A stretch of DNA of 21,768 nucleotides from an uncultured Erysipelotrichaceae bacterium (GTDB lineage: Bacteria; Bacillota_I; Bacilli_A; Erysipelotrichales; Erysipelotrichaceae), in the NCBI GenBank assembly GCA_905201565.1, contig CAJKOS010000014.1:1-21768 (forward strand), written 5' to 3'. Shown in pieces: positions 7,566 through 14,609 of this stretch (the stretch's first letter is position 1; every line of letters starts with the position of its first letter). A model generated the notes under the pieces. That model had not been told where the DNA came from. It made no database searches and saw only the letters and a list, made by a program, of their open reading frames with translations. The translations under genes and the position numbers were made by a program.

Positions 7566-9112
7566 CGCTCATACACAACCTTTCCATCAACGACCGTCAT
7601 CATCACCTTTGTCTTTGCCATATCTTCTGCTGTTAAAATATTCTGATCAAGGACGACAAAGTCCGCAAAATTGCCTTCCGCAAGTGTTCCACAACCTTCA
7701 AGCCCAAGCAGTTCTGCACTTCTCTTTGTATAGGAAAGCAATGCTTCTTCAACTGTCAAAGCTTCCTTTATATTCATCATAGAACCATCTGCAGCAGTTC
7801 TTGTGACCGCAAGGCGCATGCCTTTTAAAACATCTGGTACGGTAACCGGGGCATCACTTCCGTTACCACACCGGTTACCGGTGTACAGGGAATGGAAAGG
7901 ATAACACGTTTCCGCAAGGTGTTTTGATACACGATGTGGCAATATGGACGCATCATCTTCAATAAACAGGGATTGGAAATAACAATCGAGGTTCATTTCC
8001 CTTACCTTGTCAATCTGGTCTTTGTGCATAATCTGACAATGCACAATACCATCATGCAGTGGATTGCCAGGATACATTTCCTCTTTGAGAATGCGCAGTA
8101 CCTGATCCAGTGCCCCATCCCCAATACAGTGCACAATCACACCCATATTGAAGCGGTTAGCCATCTGTACAAGCAATGTCATCTGTTCATCACTGTATAA
8201 CAGCTCACCCTTTTCATCTTCTGTACCAATATAGGGTACACGCATGGCTGCTGTCTTTGCGCCAAGTGATCCATCGGCGATGAGCTTCAATGGTCCAATG
8301 ACGAAGTGATCATTACCAACACCCTGTGTATAGCCTTCATCGAGGAATTCGGCATAGTTCTTCGGGGAAGTAAACTCACATTGTTCGACAATGCGCAAAC
8401 GCAGTCTTTCCTGATAAGAAAGCTGTTCATAGGCGGTCAGTACCGGTTTATAGTCTCCAACAACAGAAAGGAAATCATCCGAACCAACAGCAGTAATGCC
8501 AAACTTTGCACAATACTCTTCCGCAAGCAGAATCATATCCTTGATTTCTTCTACATCCGGTTCAGGAATCTTATGCTGCACATAGTCCACTGCCTTTTCA
8601 TAGACCATGCCATTTTCAAAATCGATTCTGCCACCTTCCATAACCGTATCTTCTGTAATGCCTGCTTTTTCCAAAGCTGCACTATTGAGGCAGGAAGCGT
8701 GACCACATACCCGTCGCAAGACAATGGGCTGGGTTGTAGAAATGGAATCGAGGAACGCTTTATTGATGACACCATCCGGAATACCTGTTTCATCATAACC
8801 TCTTCCAACAACCCACTTTGTGCTGCCTTCACTGCACTTTTCTTCTACCCTTCTTCTGACTTCATCGATAGTATGAACATTGAGAAGCTGCACATTGTTA
8901 AGGTAATAGCCAAGTTCCAACAGATGCATGTGGCTGTCCACAAAACCCGGCACAACAAACAGGCCTCCCACATCGACAAGCTCATCTGTCTTCTCTAATT
9001 TTCCCTGTATTTCTTCATTAGAACCAATCTGTACAATCCGTTCATCTTCCACAAGCATCGCAGATGAACCAGGATGTCCATATAGTTCACAATTGATAAA
9101 TCCTTTTCGCAT
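7562..9112 (-). CDS. YtcJ-like metal-dependent amidohydrolase
   Basis: This is a 516-residue member of the amidohydrolase superfamily, YtcJ/LAF3 branch (Amidohydro_3). The small beta-domain at the N-terminus leads into VVPGFVDSHMH (53-63), whose HxH (His61, His63) is the first metal-binding motif. VIVHCIGDGALDQVL later in the protein supplies another ligand histidine. The C-terminus has the family closing motif GTLAEGNFADFVVLD (about 475-489) and ends VVDGKVVYER. Relatives hydrolyse amide or N-formyl bonds or cyclic amides of small molecules; the substrate cannot be assigned. The start at 9112 has AAGGAG five bases upstream. It is preceded by a 41-base gap holding a small hairpin, the only real gap in this operon, and it overlaps the next GNAT gene by four bases. 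Confidence 0.9.
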   Translation of the reverse strand: MRKGFINCELYGHPGSSAMLVEDERIVQIGSNEEIQGKLEKTDELVDVGGLFVVPGFVDSHMHLLELGYYLNNVQLLNVHTIDEVRRRVEEKCSEGSTKWVVGRGYDETGIPDGVINKAFLDSISTTQPIVLRRVCGHASCLNSAALEKAGITEDTVMEGGRIDFENGMVYEKAVDYVQHKIPEPDVEEIKDMILLAEEYCAKFGITAVGSDDFLSVVGDYKPVLTAYEQLSYQERLRLRIVEQCEFTSPKNYAEFLDEGYTQGVGNDHFVIGPLKLIADGSLGAKTAAMRVPYIGTEDEKGELLYSDEQMTLLVQMANRFNMGVIVHCIGDGALDQVLRILKEEMYPGNPLHDGIVHCQIMHKDQIDKVREMNLDCYFQSLFIEDDASILPHRVSKHLAETCYPFHSLYTGNRCGNGSDAPVTVPDVLKGMRLAVTRTAADGSMMNIKEALTVEEALLSYTKRSAELLGLEGCGTLAEGNFADFVVLDQNILTAEDMAKTKVMMTVVDGKVVYER

Positions 9113-9134
9113 ACATACTCCTTAAAGCGCAAGA

Positions 9135-9154
9135 AGACTGAACAATGTCAGTCT
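9135..9154 (-). other. Intercistronic hairpin between fusion gene and amidohydrolase
   Basis: On the minus strand AGACTGA (9154-9148) and TCAGTCT (9141-9135) form a perfect 7-bp stem around a six-base loop, beginning at the stop codon of the upstream gene. Only TCTTC follows, so it is a poor terminator. It could be a partial attenuator or an RNA processing/stability element at the only non-overlapping junction of the operon. Confidence 0.5.
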
Positions 9155-9912
9155 CACAACCATTCTATGCGCGTATCATATTCCTGTTCCATCTCACCAA
9201 TCGCATTGATGACATCCTGTTTGTCATACAACAAACTACCTGAAACAACCCATCTTGTCTCCGTTTCATCGCGATGGTAGATAATGGCAATCACAAATCC
9301 GGTAAAGGTATCGATTGGCTCCTGTATGCCATAGACATAAGCATTCTGAAATTCTTCCTCATCCAGTGCATCCACATAGCCGTAGTTGCATGTATAGACA
9401 ACATCGGGCAGAATCGGATGGAAGGACCCATATGGATGGTCAACGATGACCGTCACCTTCTTGCCTAATGCTTCTTTACCAGAGATGTATTCAAGCAGGG
9501 TAAACCGCATATCGCCAGCACTCTGCTCATCCCCTGTCTTTTCAAAACCACAGTGGGTATAAAAGGAAACCGCAGATGGCAGGGCATTGACGGTAATACG
9601 CTGTATGCCCTTATCCTTTGCACGAACCTTTAACCCATCTATCAGTATTGTCCCTATGCCCTTGTGGCGGTCTTCCTTGCGCACAAACAACAATGAAAGA
9701 TGGGCAGTATCCTCATCATAGGCAAGTACACCTTTGAGATCCCCATCATAGACACCAAGCCAGGAAAGCTCTTCCCCATGCAGGGAGAGAAACTCCAGAA
9801 AAGATTTGGCAGCTGTGCGTGACAAGGAAAGATTGCCTTCCGAAAAGAAGACTTCTCTCACAAGGTTCAGGGCATCATGGACATCATTTCCAACAATCTT
9901 TTCAGCCTTCAT
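9154..9912 (-). CDS. GNAT acetyltransferase fused to a degenerate inorganic-pyrophosphatase-like domain
   Basis: This is a two-domain protein of 252 residues. Residues 1-145 form a GNAT domain with the acetyl-CoA loop VRKEDRHKGIGT (77-88) and the VSFYTHCGFEKTGDE segment near 115-129. Residues 150-252 resemble a family I inorganic pyrophosphatase core: KKVTVIVDHPYGSFHP, then YTCNYGYV (173-180), which matches the YPxNYGYI segment of true pyrophosphatases. Where those have DGDPxDV, this one has EEEFQNAYV (185-193), so two metal-binding aspartates become Glu and one becomes Asn by my alignment. Real pyrophosphatase activity is doubtful. I use the ATG at 9912, which overlaps the upstream stop as TGATG and has GGAG five bases before it; a TTG one codon earlier is less likely. 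Both substrates are unknown. Confidence 0.82.
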   Translation of the reverse strand: MKAEKIVGNDVHDALNLVREVFFSEGNLSLSRTAAKSFLEFLSLHGEELSWLGVYDGDLKGVLAYDEDTAHLSLLFVRKEDRHKGIGTILIDGLKVRAKDKGIQRITVNALPSAVSFYTHCGFEKTGDEQSAGDMRFTLLEYISGKEALGKKVTVIVDHPYGSFHPILPDVVYTCNYGYVDALDEEEFQNAYVYGIQEPIDTFTGFVIAIIYHRDETETRWVVSGSLLYDKQDVINAIGEMEQEYDTRIEWL

Positions 9913-10706
9913 CAAAACTCCAGATTTCTGTCATAGAAAGAAACAGATGCTTTGACAATATCCTTTTCCACCTTCTCGTCATACCACATGCATTCAATCG
10001 GTACATCTTTGGAAAGTGGTGCAGCGCATTCCTGTAATGTCTTGAAGATCGCTTCATCCTTTTCATCTGCAGAAACGATGAGCACAAAGGAAAGTGCCAT
10101 ACCGGTGAGCTTCTGTTTCAGCCATACCCTGTCAATCCGCTTATCCTTTGCACATACATCATAAAGAGCAGTCACCATCTTTGTCGGATAGACACGTGGT
10201 TCACTATAGGTGATGCGGGCAGCCGCATTGTTAGCAGGTGCTGGTTTCTTCGGTGTCACCTTGAGCAATCCTGCTAATAGCATAACAAGGTTGCGCGGGA
10301 TGACAATGTTATCAGAACCAGGGTTGATGATAATGCCTTCTGCTTTATTGGTTTTACTTGAAAGCATCTTGCCGAGGTCATTGATCGTCCTGACAAGATC
10401 TTTTGGCTGATCTTCACCAAAGGTGATCTTCTTTGTTTCTTCAAAGTTTGTGAATACCGGGAAAAATGTCTTTCCATCATTTGTGTTCAAGAGGAAAAAC
10501 TTCACCTGGTCCGCATGGAGACGCGGTGTACCATCCTTATCCGGTGTAATTTCAAATGAACATGGAGAAAGCAGCTTTGCCTTCTTCAATTCCTCAGAAA
10601 GCTTTGCCTGTTTCTCAGGTGTACTGCCTTCCTTCAGTGCATGAATTGCTGCTTCGAGTTCTTTATTTTCAATCTTAGGCAGAATCACTTGTTTCTTGTT
10701 TGCCAT
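9912..10706 (-). CDS. SseB-family protein (N- and C-terminal SseB domains)
   Basis: This 264-residue soluble protein heads the six-gene operon. After an N-terminal helix (about 12-45), residues 45-150 form the SseB domain, with FFLLNTNDGKTFFPVFTNFE and GIIINPGSDNIVIPRNLV as typical strands. Residues 165-264 form the SseB C-terminal domain, which starts with SEPRVYPTKMVTALYD and includes VWLKQKLTGMALSFVLIV. SseB is named for enhanced serine sensitivity in E. coli; the biochemical role is not settled and the family often appears in toxin or secretion contexts. No signal peptide or membrane segment is seen. The start ATG has AGAGG and is preceded by a good sigmaA promoter at 10730-10758. Its stop shares one base with the next start codon. 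Confidence 0.8.
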   Translation of the reverse strand: MANKKQVILPKIENKELEAAIHALKEGSTPEKQAKLSEELKKAKLLSPCSFEITPDKDGTPRLHADQVKFFLLNTNDGKTFFPVFTNFEETKKITFGEDQPKDLVRTINDLGKMLSSKTNKAEGIIINPGSDNIVIPRNLVMLLAGLLKVTPKKPAPANNAAARITYSEPRVYPTKMVTALYDVCAKDKRIDRVWLKQKLTGMALSFVLIVSADEKDEAIFKTLQECAAPLSKDVPIECMWYDEKVEKDIVKASVSFYDRNLEF

Positions 10707-10729
10707 AACATACCTCTTTTCCCGACATT

Positions 10730-10758
10730 AGTATACAAATTTTGTCCTTACAACTCAA
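10730..10758 (-). promoter_or_regulatory. SigmaA promoter of the six-gene SseB operon
   Basis: On the minus strand TTGAGT (10758-10753), 17 bases, then TATACT (10735-10730). Transcription would start near 10723, giving a short leader before the ATG at 10706. It is the only strong promoter seen ahead of the six co-oriented genes. Confidence 0.7.
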
Positions 10759-10776
10759 TGAAGAAACACCGCATAA

Positions 10777-10785
10777 TGTTATAAT
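10777..10785 (+). promoter_or_regulatory. Extended -10 of the rhomboid gene (possible leaderless start)
   Basis: TGTTATAAT is a perfect extended -10 (TG, one base, TATAAT). Exactly seven bases separate it from the ATG at 10793, so the expected +1 falls at or one base before the start codon. No proper Shine-Dalgarno is present. Confidence 0.55.
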
Positions 10786-10792
10786 GAGAGCC

Positions 10793-11344
10793 ATGAAAAA
10801 GATCACATTCAATGCCCCGGTCGTATTGGGCTTCACATTTCTATCTCTTGCCGCCCTGGTTTTCAACCTTGTCACATATGGTTACGCAAACCAGCAGTTC
10901 TTCTCCATCTATCAGACATCGTTTACTGACCCCATGCAATATGTGCGCCTGTTCACCCATGTTCTGGGTCATGCGAGCATTTCGCACTTTACATCCAACA
11001 TGATTATCTTTCTGCTTGTTGGACCACTGCTTGAAGAAAAGTATGGCAGCACAAGGCTGCTGCAGGTCATTCTCGCTGTTGCCTTAGTGACCGGTATTGT
11101 CCATCTTGTCTTGCCAGGTAATAGTGCATTGCTTGGGGCAAGCGGTATTGACTTTGCCTTTATCCTGATGGCAAGTGTCACCGGTGACAGATCCGGTATA
11201 CCGCTCACGATGATACTTGTTGCCATCATCTATATCGGTACAGAGATCTATACCGGCATTTCCTCATCCGACAGCATCTCCCAGCTCACCCATATTGTCG
11301 GTGGCAGTATTGGTGCTTTCTTTGGACTTGCCCTGCGGAAATAA
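10793..11344 (+). CDS. Rhomboid family intramembrane serine protease
   Basis: This is a compact 183-residue polytopic protein with about six membrane helices. It has the rhomboid catalytic parts: HASISHFTSN (60-69), with the His-x4-His-x3-Asn arrangement that forms the oxyanion side, the nucleophile motif GASG (115-118) with Ser117, and the partner His167 in QLTHIVGG. Both dyad residues are intact, so it should be an active membrane protease rather than a pseudoprotease. Substrates are unknown. I start at ATG 10793; an in-frame ATG at 10784 overlaps the TATAAT box itself, and upstream codons lack a ribosome site. The gene is divergent from the SseB operon, with the two promoters about 20 bases apart. 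It converges on the unknown 91-aa gene with 8 bases between stops. Confidence 0.85.
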   Translation: MKKITFNAPVVLGFTFLSLAALVFNLVTYGYANQQFFSIYQTSFTDPMQYVRLFTHVLGHASISHFTSNMIIFLLVGPLLEEKYGSTRLLQVILAVALVTGIVHLVLPGNSALLGASGIDFAFILMASVTGDRSGIPLTMILVAIIYIGTEIYTGISSSDSISQLTHIVGGSIGAFFGLALRK

Positions 11345-11370
11345 AAAGAAGATCATTTTTTCAGATCTTC
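11341..11370 (-). terminator. Terminator of the 91-aa gene
   Basis: On the minus strand GAAGATC (11370-11364) pairs with GATCTTC (11354-11348) across a nine-base loop that contains the stop codon, followed by TTTTTAT. The stem is short but perfect. It also abuts the rhomboid stop on the other strand, where no T run follows. Confidence 0.6.
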
Positions 11371-11628
11371 ATGAATCTTGTCTCCTTCAAAGAACTGTCC
11401 ATTGTACAGGACTCTGAACATGATGACAGAACCAAATGCGGAAGAACGGATAAGCCTCTTCGTATAACGCAGAAGATCACCATGGGTGCCATCATCTTCT
11501 ACTTCATACTGAACTTCAATAGGGCTGATTTCCTTGATAAAACGATATTTAGGCATTTCATTCTGTGCAAACATGTTCATGATTTCCCGTTTCTGCACAG
11601 GCAGTGCTATATTAAGTATTGCGGACAT
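11353..11628 (-). CDS. Unknown 91-residue protein
   Basis: I do not recognise the family. The open frame continues upstream to an ATG at 11664, but that lies at the -10 box. The ATG at 11628 is placed just after the AAAGGAG ribosome site, although the spacing of about 11 bases is long. The 91-residue product has no signal peptide or membrane helix. It is mixed alpha/beta in look, with EISPIEVQYEVEDDGTHG and a C-terminal SVIMFRVLYNGQFFEGDKI that could form beta strands. A clear promoter upstream and a terminator at its end support a real, separately expressed gene. It lies between the rhomboid gene (convergent) and htrA (divergent). Confidence 0.65.
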   Translation of the reverse strand: MSAILNIALPVQKREIMNMFAQNEMPKYRFIKEISPIEVQYEVEDDGTHGDLLRYTKRLIRSSAFGSVIMFRVLYNGQFFEGDKIHEDLKK

Positions 11629-11652
11629 ACAAAGACACACTCCTTTGCATGT

Positions 11653-11680
11653 ATTATACCGCATGTAACAGGACTGTCAC
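11653..11680 (-). promoter_or_regulatory. SigmaA promoter of the 91-aa gene
   Basis: On the minus strand GTGACA (11680-11675), 16 bases, then a perfect TATAAT (11658-11653). Transcription would begin just before the AAAGGAG ribosome site, which argues for the start codon at 11628 rather than 11664. Confidence 0.62.
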
Positions 11681-11716
11681 CGATGATTCTCAATCGTTTC
11701 ATCACAATGTCACATC

Positions 11717-11745
11717 TTGTTCACAGACTATAGCTAGAGTATTAA
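11717..11745 (+). promoter_or_regulatory. Putative promoter of the htrA-like gene
   Basis: TTGTTC (11717-11722), 17 bases, then TATTAA (11740-11745), upstream of the AGGAGG ribosome site at 11759-11764. The -10 is imperfect. No known stress operator is recognised nearby. Confidence 0.42.
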
Positions 11746-11772
11746 CTGTACCTGATACAGGAGGTAAAACAT

Positions 11773-12966
11773 ATGAGTGAATTCTATACAAACCCAAACC
11801 ATGATAAAAACACAATCAACGCAGAATATACGGAAATGCCTTCTCCTCAAAAGCCAAAGAAAGAGAAGAAACATCACATTGCCCCCGTTGTCCTATCAGC
11901 TGCACTGATCGGTGCTCTGACCGGTGCGGGGGCTGGGGCAGCGGTCATGTACTTTGCCAAAGGTGAAGACCCTGCTGTTATCTATAAGGCAGCAGACAAT
12001 ACCCATTCCACGGAAACAGTTTCCGAAACCAATGCCCTTTCCACAACAGACATTGCCGCAAAGGCAGCGCCTAGTGTTGTAGAAATCAATATCCGTGGTG
12101 TTGCCACAACCTATGGCATATTCGGTGGTGTCTATGAAACAGAATCTGCCGGATCTGGTGTGATCATTTCCGAAGATGGCTACATCCTCACAAACAACCA
12201 TGTTGTCGAAGGTGGTACAGAGATTACCGTCATCACAAATGAGGGTAACGAATACCAGGCAACTGTTGTCGGCACAGATGAAAAGAGCGACATCGCTGTC
12301 ATCAAGGTTGATGCGACAGGTCTTACCCCAGCAGTCATCGGCAACTCCGACAATGTACAGGCTGGTGACAAGGCAGTTGTCATCGGTAATCCGCTTGGTA
12401 CATTGGGTGGTACGGTAACAGATGGCATCATCTCAGCAGTCAACCGTGAAATTACCATCGATAATGAAACGATGAACCTCATTCAGACAAATGCGACCAT
12501 CAACTCCGGTAACTCCGGTGGTGGATTGTTCGATGGTCAGGGCAACCTCATCGGTATTGTCAATGCCAAGGAATCCGGCACAACAAGTTCCGGCACAACC
12601 ATTGAAGGCCTTGGCTTTGCCATTCCGATCAATGAAGCCATGGATGTTGCTGAACAGTTGATGACATATGGTACTGTCACAAACCGTGCTACACTTGGCG
12701 TTCATGTTTCAGAAGTGACACAAGATACTCGCGGCTACAAAGCTGGACTTTATATCACCGATGTCGTTCGTGGAGGTGCTGCAGAAGCAGCCGGCTTACA
12801 AGCATATGACCGCATTGTTTCCGTTGATGGAACAGATATCACAAGCTATGCGGATCTCTCTTCTGTCCTCAATACCAAAGAGGTAGGAGATACAGTTACT
12901 GTCATGGTCGAAAGAAACGGAGAAAACATCATGGCAGATGTAACCTTGCAGGCTTCAAGCGACTAA
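11773..12966 (+). CDS. htrA: Membrane-anchored HtrA/DegP-type serine protease with PDZ domain
   Basis: This 397-residue protein is built like other Bacillota HtrA proteases. A charged cytoplasmic N-terminus (1-35, ending KKEKKHH) leads to one membrane helix (about 36-61). A trypsin-like domain (about 90-290) and one PDZ domain (about 300-395) lie outside the cell. The catalytic triad is intact: His143 in TNNHVVEG, Asp173 in KSDIAVIK, Ser248 in GNSGGG. It degrades or refolds misfolded secreted proteins at the cell surface. The start has AGGAGG eight bases upstream and a plausible promoter at 11717-11745. It is a single-gene unit closed by a strong terminator. Family members are often controlled by envelope-stress two-component systems, but no such system is visible here. 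Confidence 0.95.
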   Translation: MSEFYTNPNHDKNTINAEYTEMPSPQKPKKEKKHHIAPVVLSAALIGALTGAGAGAAVMYFAKGEDPAVIYKAADNTHSTETVSETNALSTTDIAAKAAPSVVEINIRGVATTYGIFGGVYETESAGSGVIISEDGYILTNNHVVEGGTEITVITNEGNEYQATVVGTDEKSDIAVIKVDATGLTPAVIGNSDNVQAGDKAVVIGNPLGTLGGTVTDGIISAVNREITIDNETMNLIQTNATINSGNSGGGLFDGQGNLIGIVNAKESGTTSSGTTIEGLGFAIPINEAMDVAEQLMTYGTVTNRATLGVHVSEVTQDTRGYKAGLYITDVVRGGAAEAAGLQAYDRIVSVDGTDITSYADLSSVLNTKEVGDTVTVMVERNGENIMADVTLQASSD

Positions 12967-12972
12967 TGCAGA

Positions 12973-13003
12973 CGGGAAGCAAATACTGCTTCCCGCTTTT
13001 TTA
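12973..13003 (+). terminator. Terminator of htrA
   Basis: CGGGAAGCA (12973-12981) and TGCTTCCCG (12987-12995) form a perfect 9-bp stem with a five-base loop, followed by CTTTTTTATT. It lies seven bases after the htrA stop. On the minus strand the same stem has no T run, so the converging operon has no obvious terminator of its own. Confidence 0.92.
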
Positions 13004-13357
13004 TTACATTGATCTCGATGCGATCAGTTTCACACCAGTTCCAGCTAGATTTTCCAATACTACAGCTCCCTGGCTGACTGGTGCTTCCACGACAACCTTT
13101 TTGACTTCTTCCATTGCCTGTTTCATTTGATCCAGTGGAATTTCCTTTTCGCTGATCACCGGTAATACTCTGTGTATTGCACCATGAATACGCACCGTTG
13201 TCGTCAGATACCGCATAGGCCGTATACATTCCTGACGACCATAAGCTTCACCTTTTGGACAGCGGTTACCACTGACAGACACAACATTTCCATCTTCTAT
13301 TTCGACAACCAGATGGCAGCCAACCGGGCAGTTGACACAAATCAGTTCCTTCTTCAT
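13004..13357 (-). CDS. DUF1667 cysteine-rich protein of a glycerol-3-phosphate dehydrogenase cluster
   Basis: This 117-residue DUF1667 protein begins MKKELICVNCPVGCHL, giving Cys7, Cys10 and Cys14 in the CxxCxxxC pattern. A fourth cysteine follows in NRCPKGEAYG (Cys33) and another at Cys44. The cysteine pattern suggests a metal or iron-sulfur site. In Bacillota such proteins regularly follow a GlpA-like FAD dehydrogenase and a second FAD oxidoreductase, as here, and are thought to act as an electron-transfer subunit; the exact role is not established. The ATG overlaps (ATGA) the end of the displaced C-terminal frame of the upstream oxidoreductase, which shows that the upstream gene originally ran to this point. 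It is the last gene of the three-gene operon. Confidence 0.87.
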   Translation of the reverse strand: MKKELICVNCPVGCHLVVEIEDGNVVSVSGNRCPKGEAYGRQECIRPMRYLTTTVRIHGAIHRVLPVISEKEIPLDQMKQAMEEVKKVVVEAPVSQGAVVLENLAGTGVKLIASRSM

Positions 13358-13545
13358 GCCTTTTCCTCCATAACTGAAAATTCCAAGTCATGTTCACATC
13401 CCTGCAGTTCTCTACTACTGATAATCATCCGTTCCATTTCACTTGGCATCATATTTGTTTTGTGGATTGACCGCAAAACTCTATTGCCGCATCTGACTTC
13501 CAGATGCGCATCAGCGATTGGCTTGCGAATTCGGAGAAGAACTCC
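13354..13545 (-). pseudogene. Displaced C-terminal segment of the FAD oxidoreductase (after frameshift)
   Basis: In the frame offset by one base from the upstream oxidoreductase, the sequence reads VLLRIRKPIADAHLEVRCG and runs on to LEFSVMEEKA. This is the C-terminal beta-rich tail expected for the family. It has no ribosome site of its own; the ATG at 13560 in this frame lies within the upstream gene and gives a junk lead-in. Its stop overlaps the DUF1667 start as ATGA, the normal coupling in this operon. It is therefore best read as the lost end of the upstream gene rather than a gene by itself. Confidence 0.8.
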
Positions 13546-14609
13546 ACATTCTTTGCGCATGCCGGATGAACACTTTGCGGTACCACATAACTTACATTGT
13601 CACCTGCACACACAGCAATTGCCGATTCTTCTCTCTTACCGTTTTTCAGATATTCCGCCACACCTTCCGCAGCCCGCTTCGCCTGCAATGATACATAGTC
13701 CACAAGATCATGGACATGCAGACCATTGCCACAGGCAAAGATACCTTCCGCATCTGTCATATACGATTCATCCACATAGGGACCTTTGATCGAAGGATCT
13801 AATGAGATGCCAGCGTGTTCAGCAAGACTGTTTTCCGGAATAAGACCGGTGGATAATAATAATGTGTCCACATCATAGTACTGTTCACTACCAGCAATTG
13901 GTTTCCGGTTTTCATCTACTTCCATGACTTCTATCTTTTCAAGCCGTTTCTTTCCAAAGACCTTTGTGACCGTATGGGAAAGATAGAGGGGAATGTCGAA
14001 GTCATAGAGACATTGTTGCAGGTTGCGGGGAAGACCGCTGGAATAGGGCATGATTTCTGCTACACCAAGTACCTCTGCCCCTTCCAATACCATTCTTCTT
14101 GCCATGATGAGACCAATATCACCAGAACCGAGTATCCATACGCGCCTGCCTGGCATATAGCCTTCAATATTGAGGTAGCGCTGTGCCTGACCTGCTGTAT
14201 AAATACCAGCCGGACGTGAACCTGCAATTTCCACAGCACCCCTTGCCCTTTCATAGCAGCCAACACAAAGGATGATGGCATCTGCCGTAATGGTTGCTTC
14301 TCCTTCTTCACCATTTACATATGTCACTTGTTTGTCTTTTGTAATACGTGTAACCATCGTATTGAGACGGATGTCCACATGGTATTCTTCTGCCTTGCGG
14401 ATATACCGCTCTGCATAGGCAGGTCCTGATAATTGTTCATGGAATGTCTGTAAGCCAAAGCCATTATGAATACATTGTTCAAGGATCCCCCCTGCTTCAC
14501 CATCTTTTTCAAGAACACAGATGTCTTCTATGCCATTTTCCTTCAGGGTAACCGCAGCCGATAAACCGGCACTGCCACCACCGATGATCACAACCTGTTT
14601 ATGTTTCAT
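13449..14609 (-). CDS. FAD/NAD-dependent oxidoreductase of the G3P dehydrogenase cluster, frameshifted near its 3' end
   Basis: The readable frame encodes 386 residues of a two-dinucleotide-fold flavoprotein. FAD binding is shown by VVIIGGGSAG (6-15), NAD(P) binding by WILGSGDIG (158-166), and the second FAD motif by DAEGIFACGNGLHVHDLVDY (286-305). The enzyme belongs with the FAD oxidoreductases that accompany GlpA-like glycerol-3-phosphate dehydrogenase and DUF1667 proteins. After NVEFF (about 354-358) the frame turns into unrelated sequence and stops at 13449, while the expected tail continues in another frame to 13354. One missing base near 13535-13545 explains this; restored, the protein would be about 418 residues. 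The FAD/NAD core is intact, so the truncated form might still fold. The start overlaps the upstream stop by ATGA. Confidence 0.85.
   Translation of the reverse strand: MKHKQVVIIGGGSAGLSAAVTLKENGIEDICVLEKDGEAGGILEQCIHNGFGLQTFHEQLSGPAYAERYIRKAEEYHVDIRLNTMVTRITKDKQVTYVNGEEGEATITADAIILCVGCYERARGAVEIAGSRPAGIYTAGQAQRYLNIEGYMPGRRVWILGSGDIGLIMARRMVLEGAEVLGVAEIMPYSSGLPRNLQQCLYDFDIPLYLSHTVTKVFGKKRLEKIEVMEVDENRKPIAGSEQYYDVDTLLLSTGLIPENSLAEHAGISLDPSIKGPYVDESYMTDAEGIFACGNGLHVHDLVDYVSLQAKRAAEGVAEYLKNGKREESAIAVCAGDNVSYVVPQSVHPACAKNVEFFSEFASQSLMRIWKSDAAIEFCGQSTKQI

Noticed and set aside
8306..8998. Long plus-strand open frame of 230 codons
   Set aside because: It is antisense to the well-supported amidohydrolase gene, has no ribosome site and no recognisable protein character.
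11749..11766. TACCT/AGGTA pairing that could hide the htrA ribosome site (RNA thermometer)
   Set aside because: With the predicted promoter, transcription starts near 11752, so the 5' arm would be only partly transcribed. The stem is also just five base pairs.
13172..13789. Plus-strand open frame spanning the end of the oxidoreductase and DUF1667 genes
   Set aside because: It is antisense to two recognisable proteins, rich in His/Ser/Pro as expected for a shadow frame, and has no start signal.
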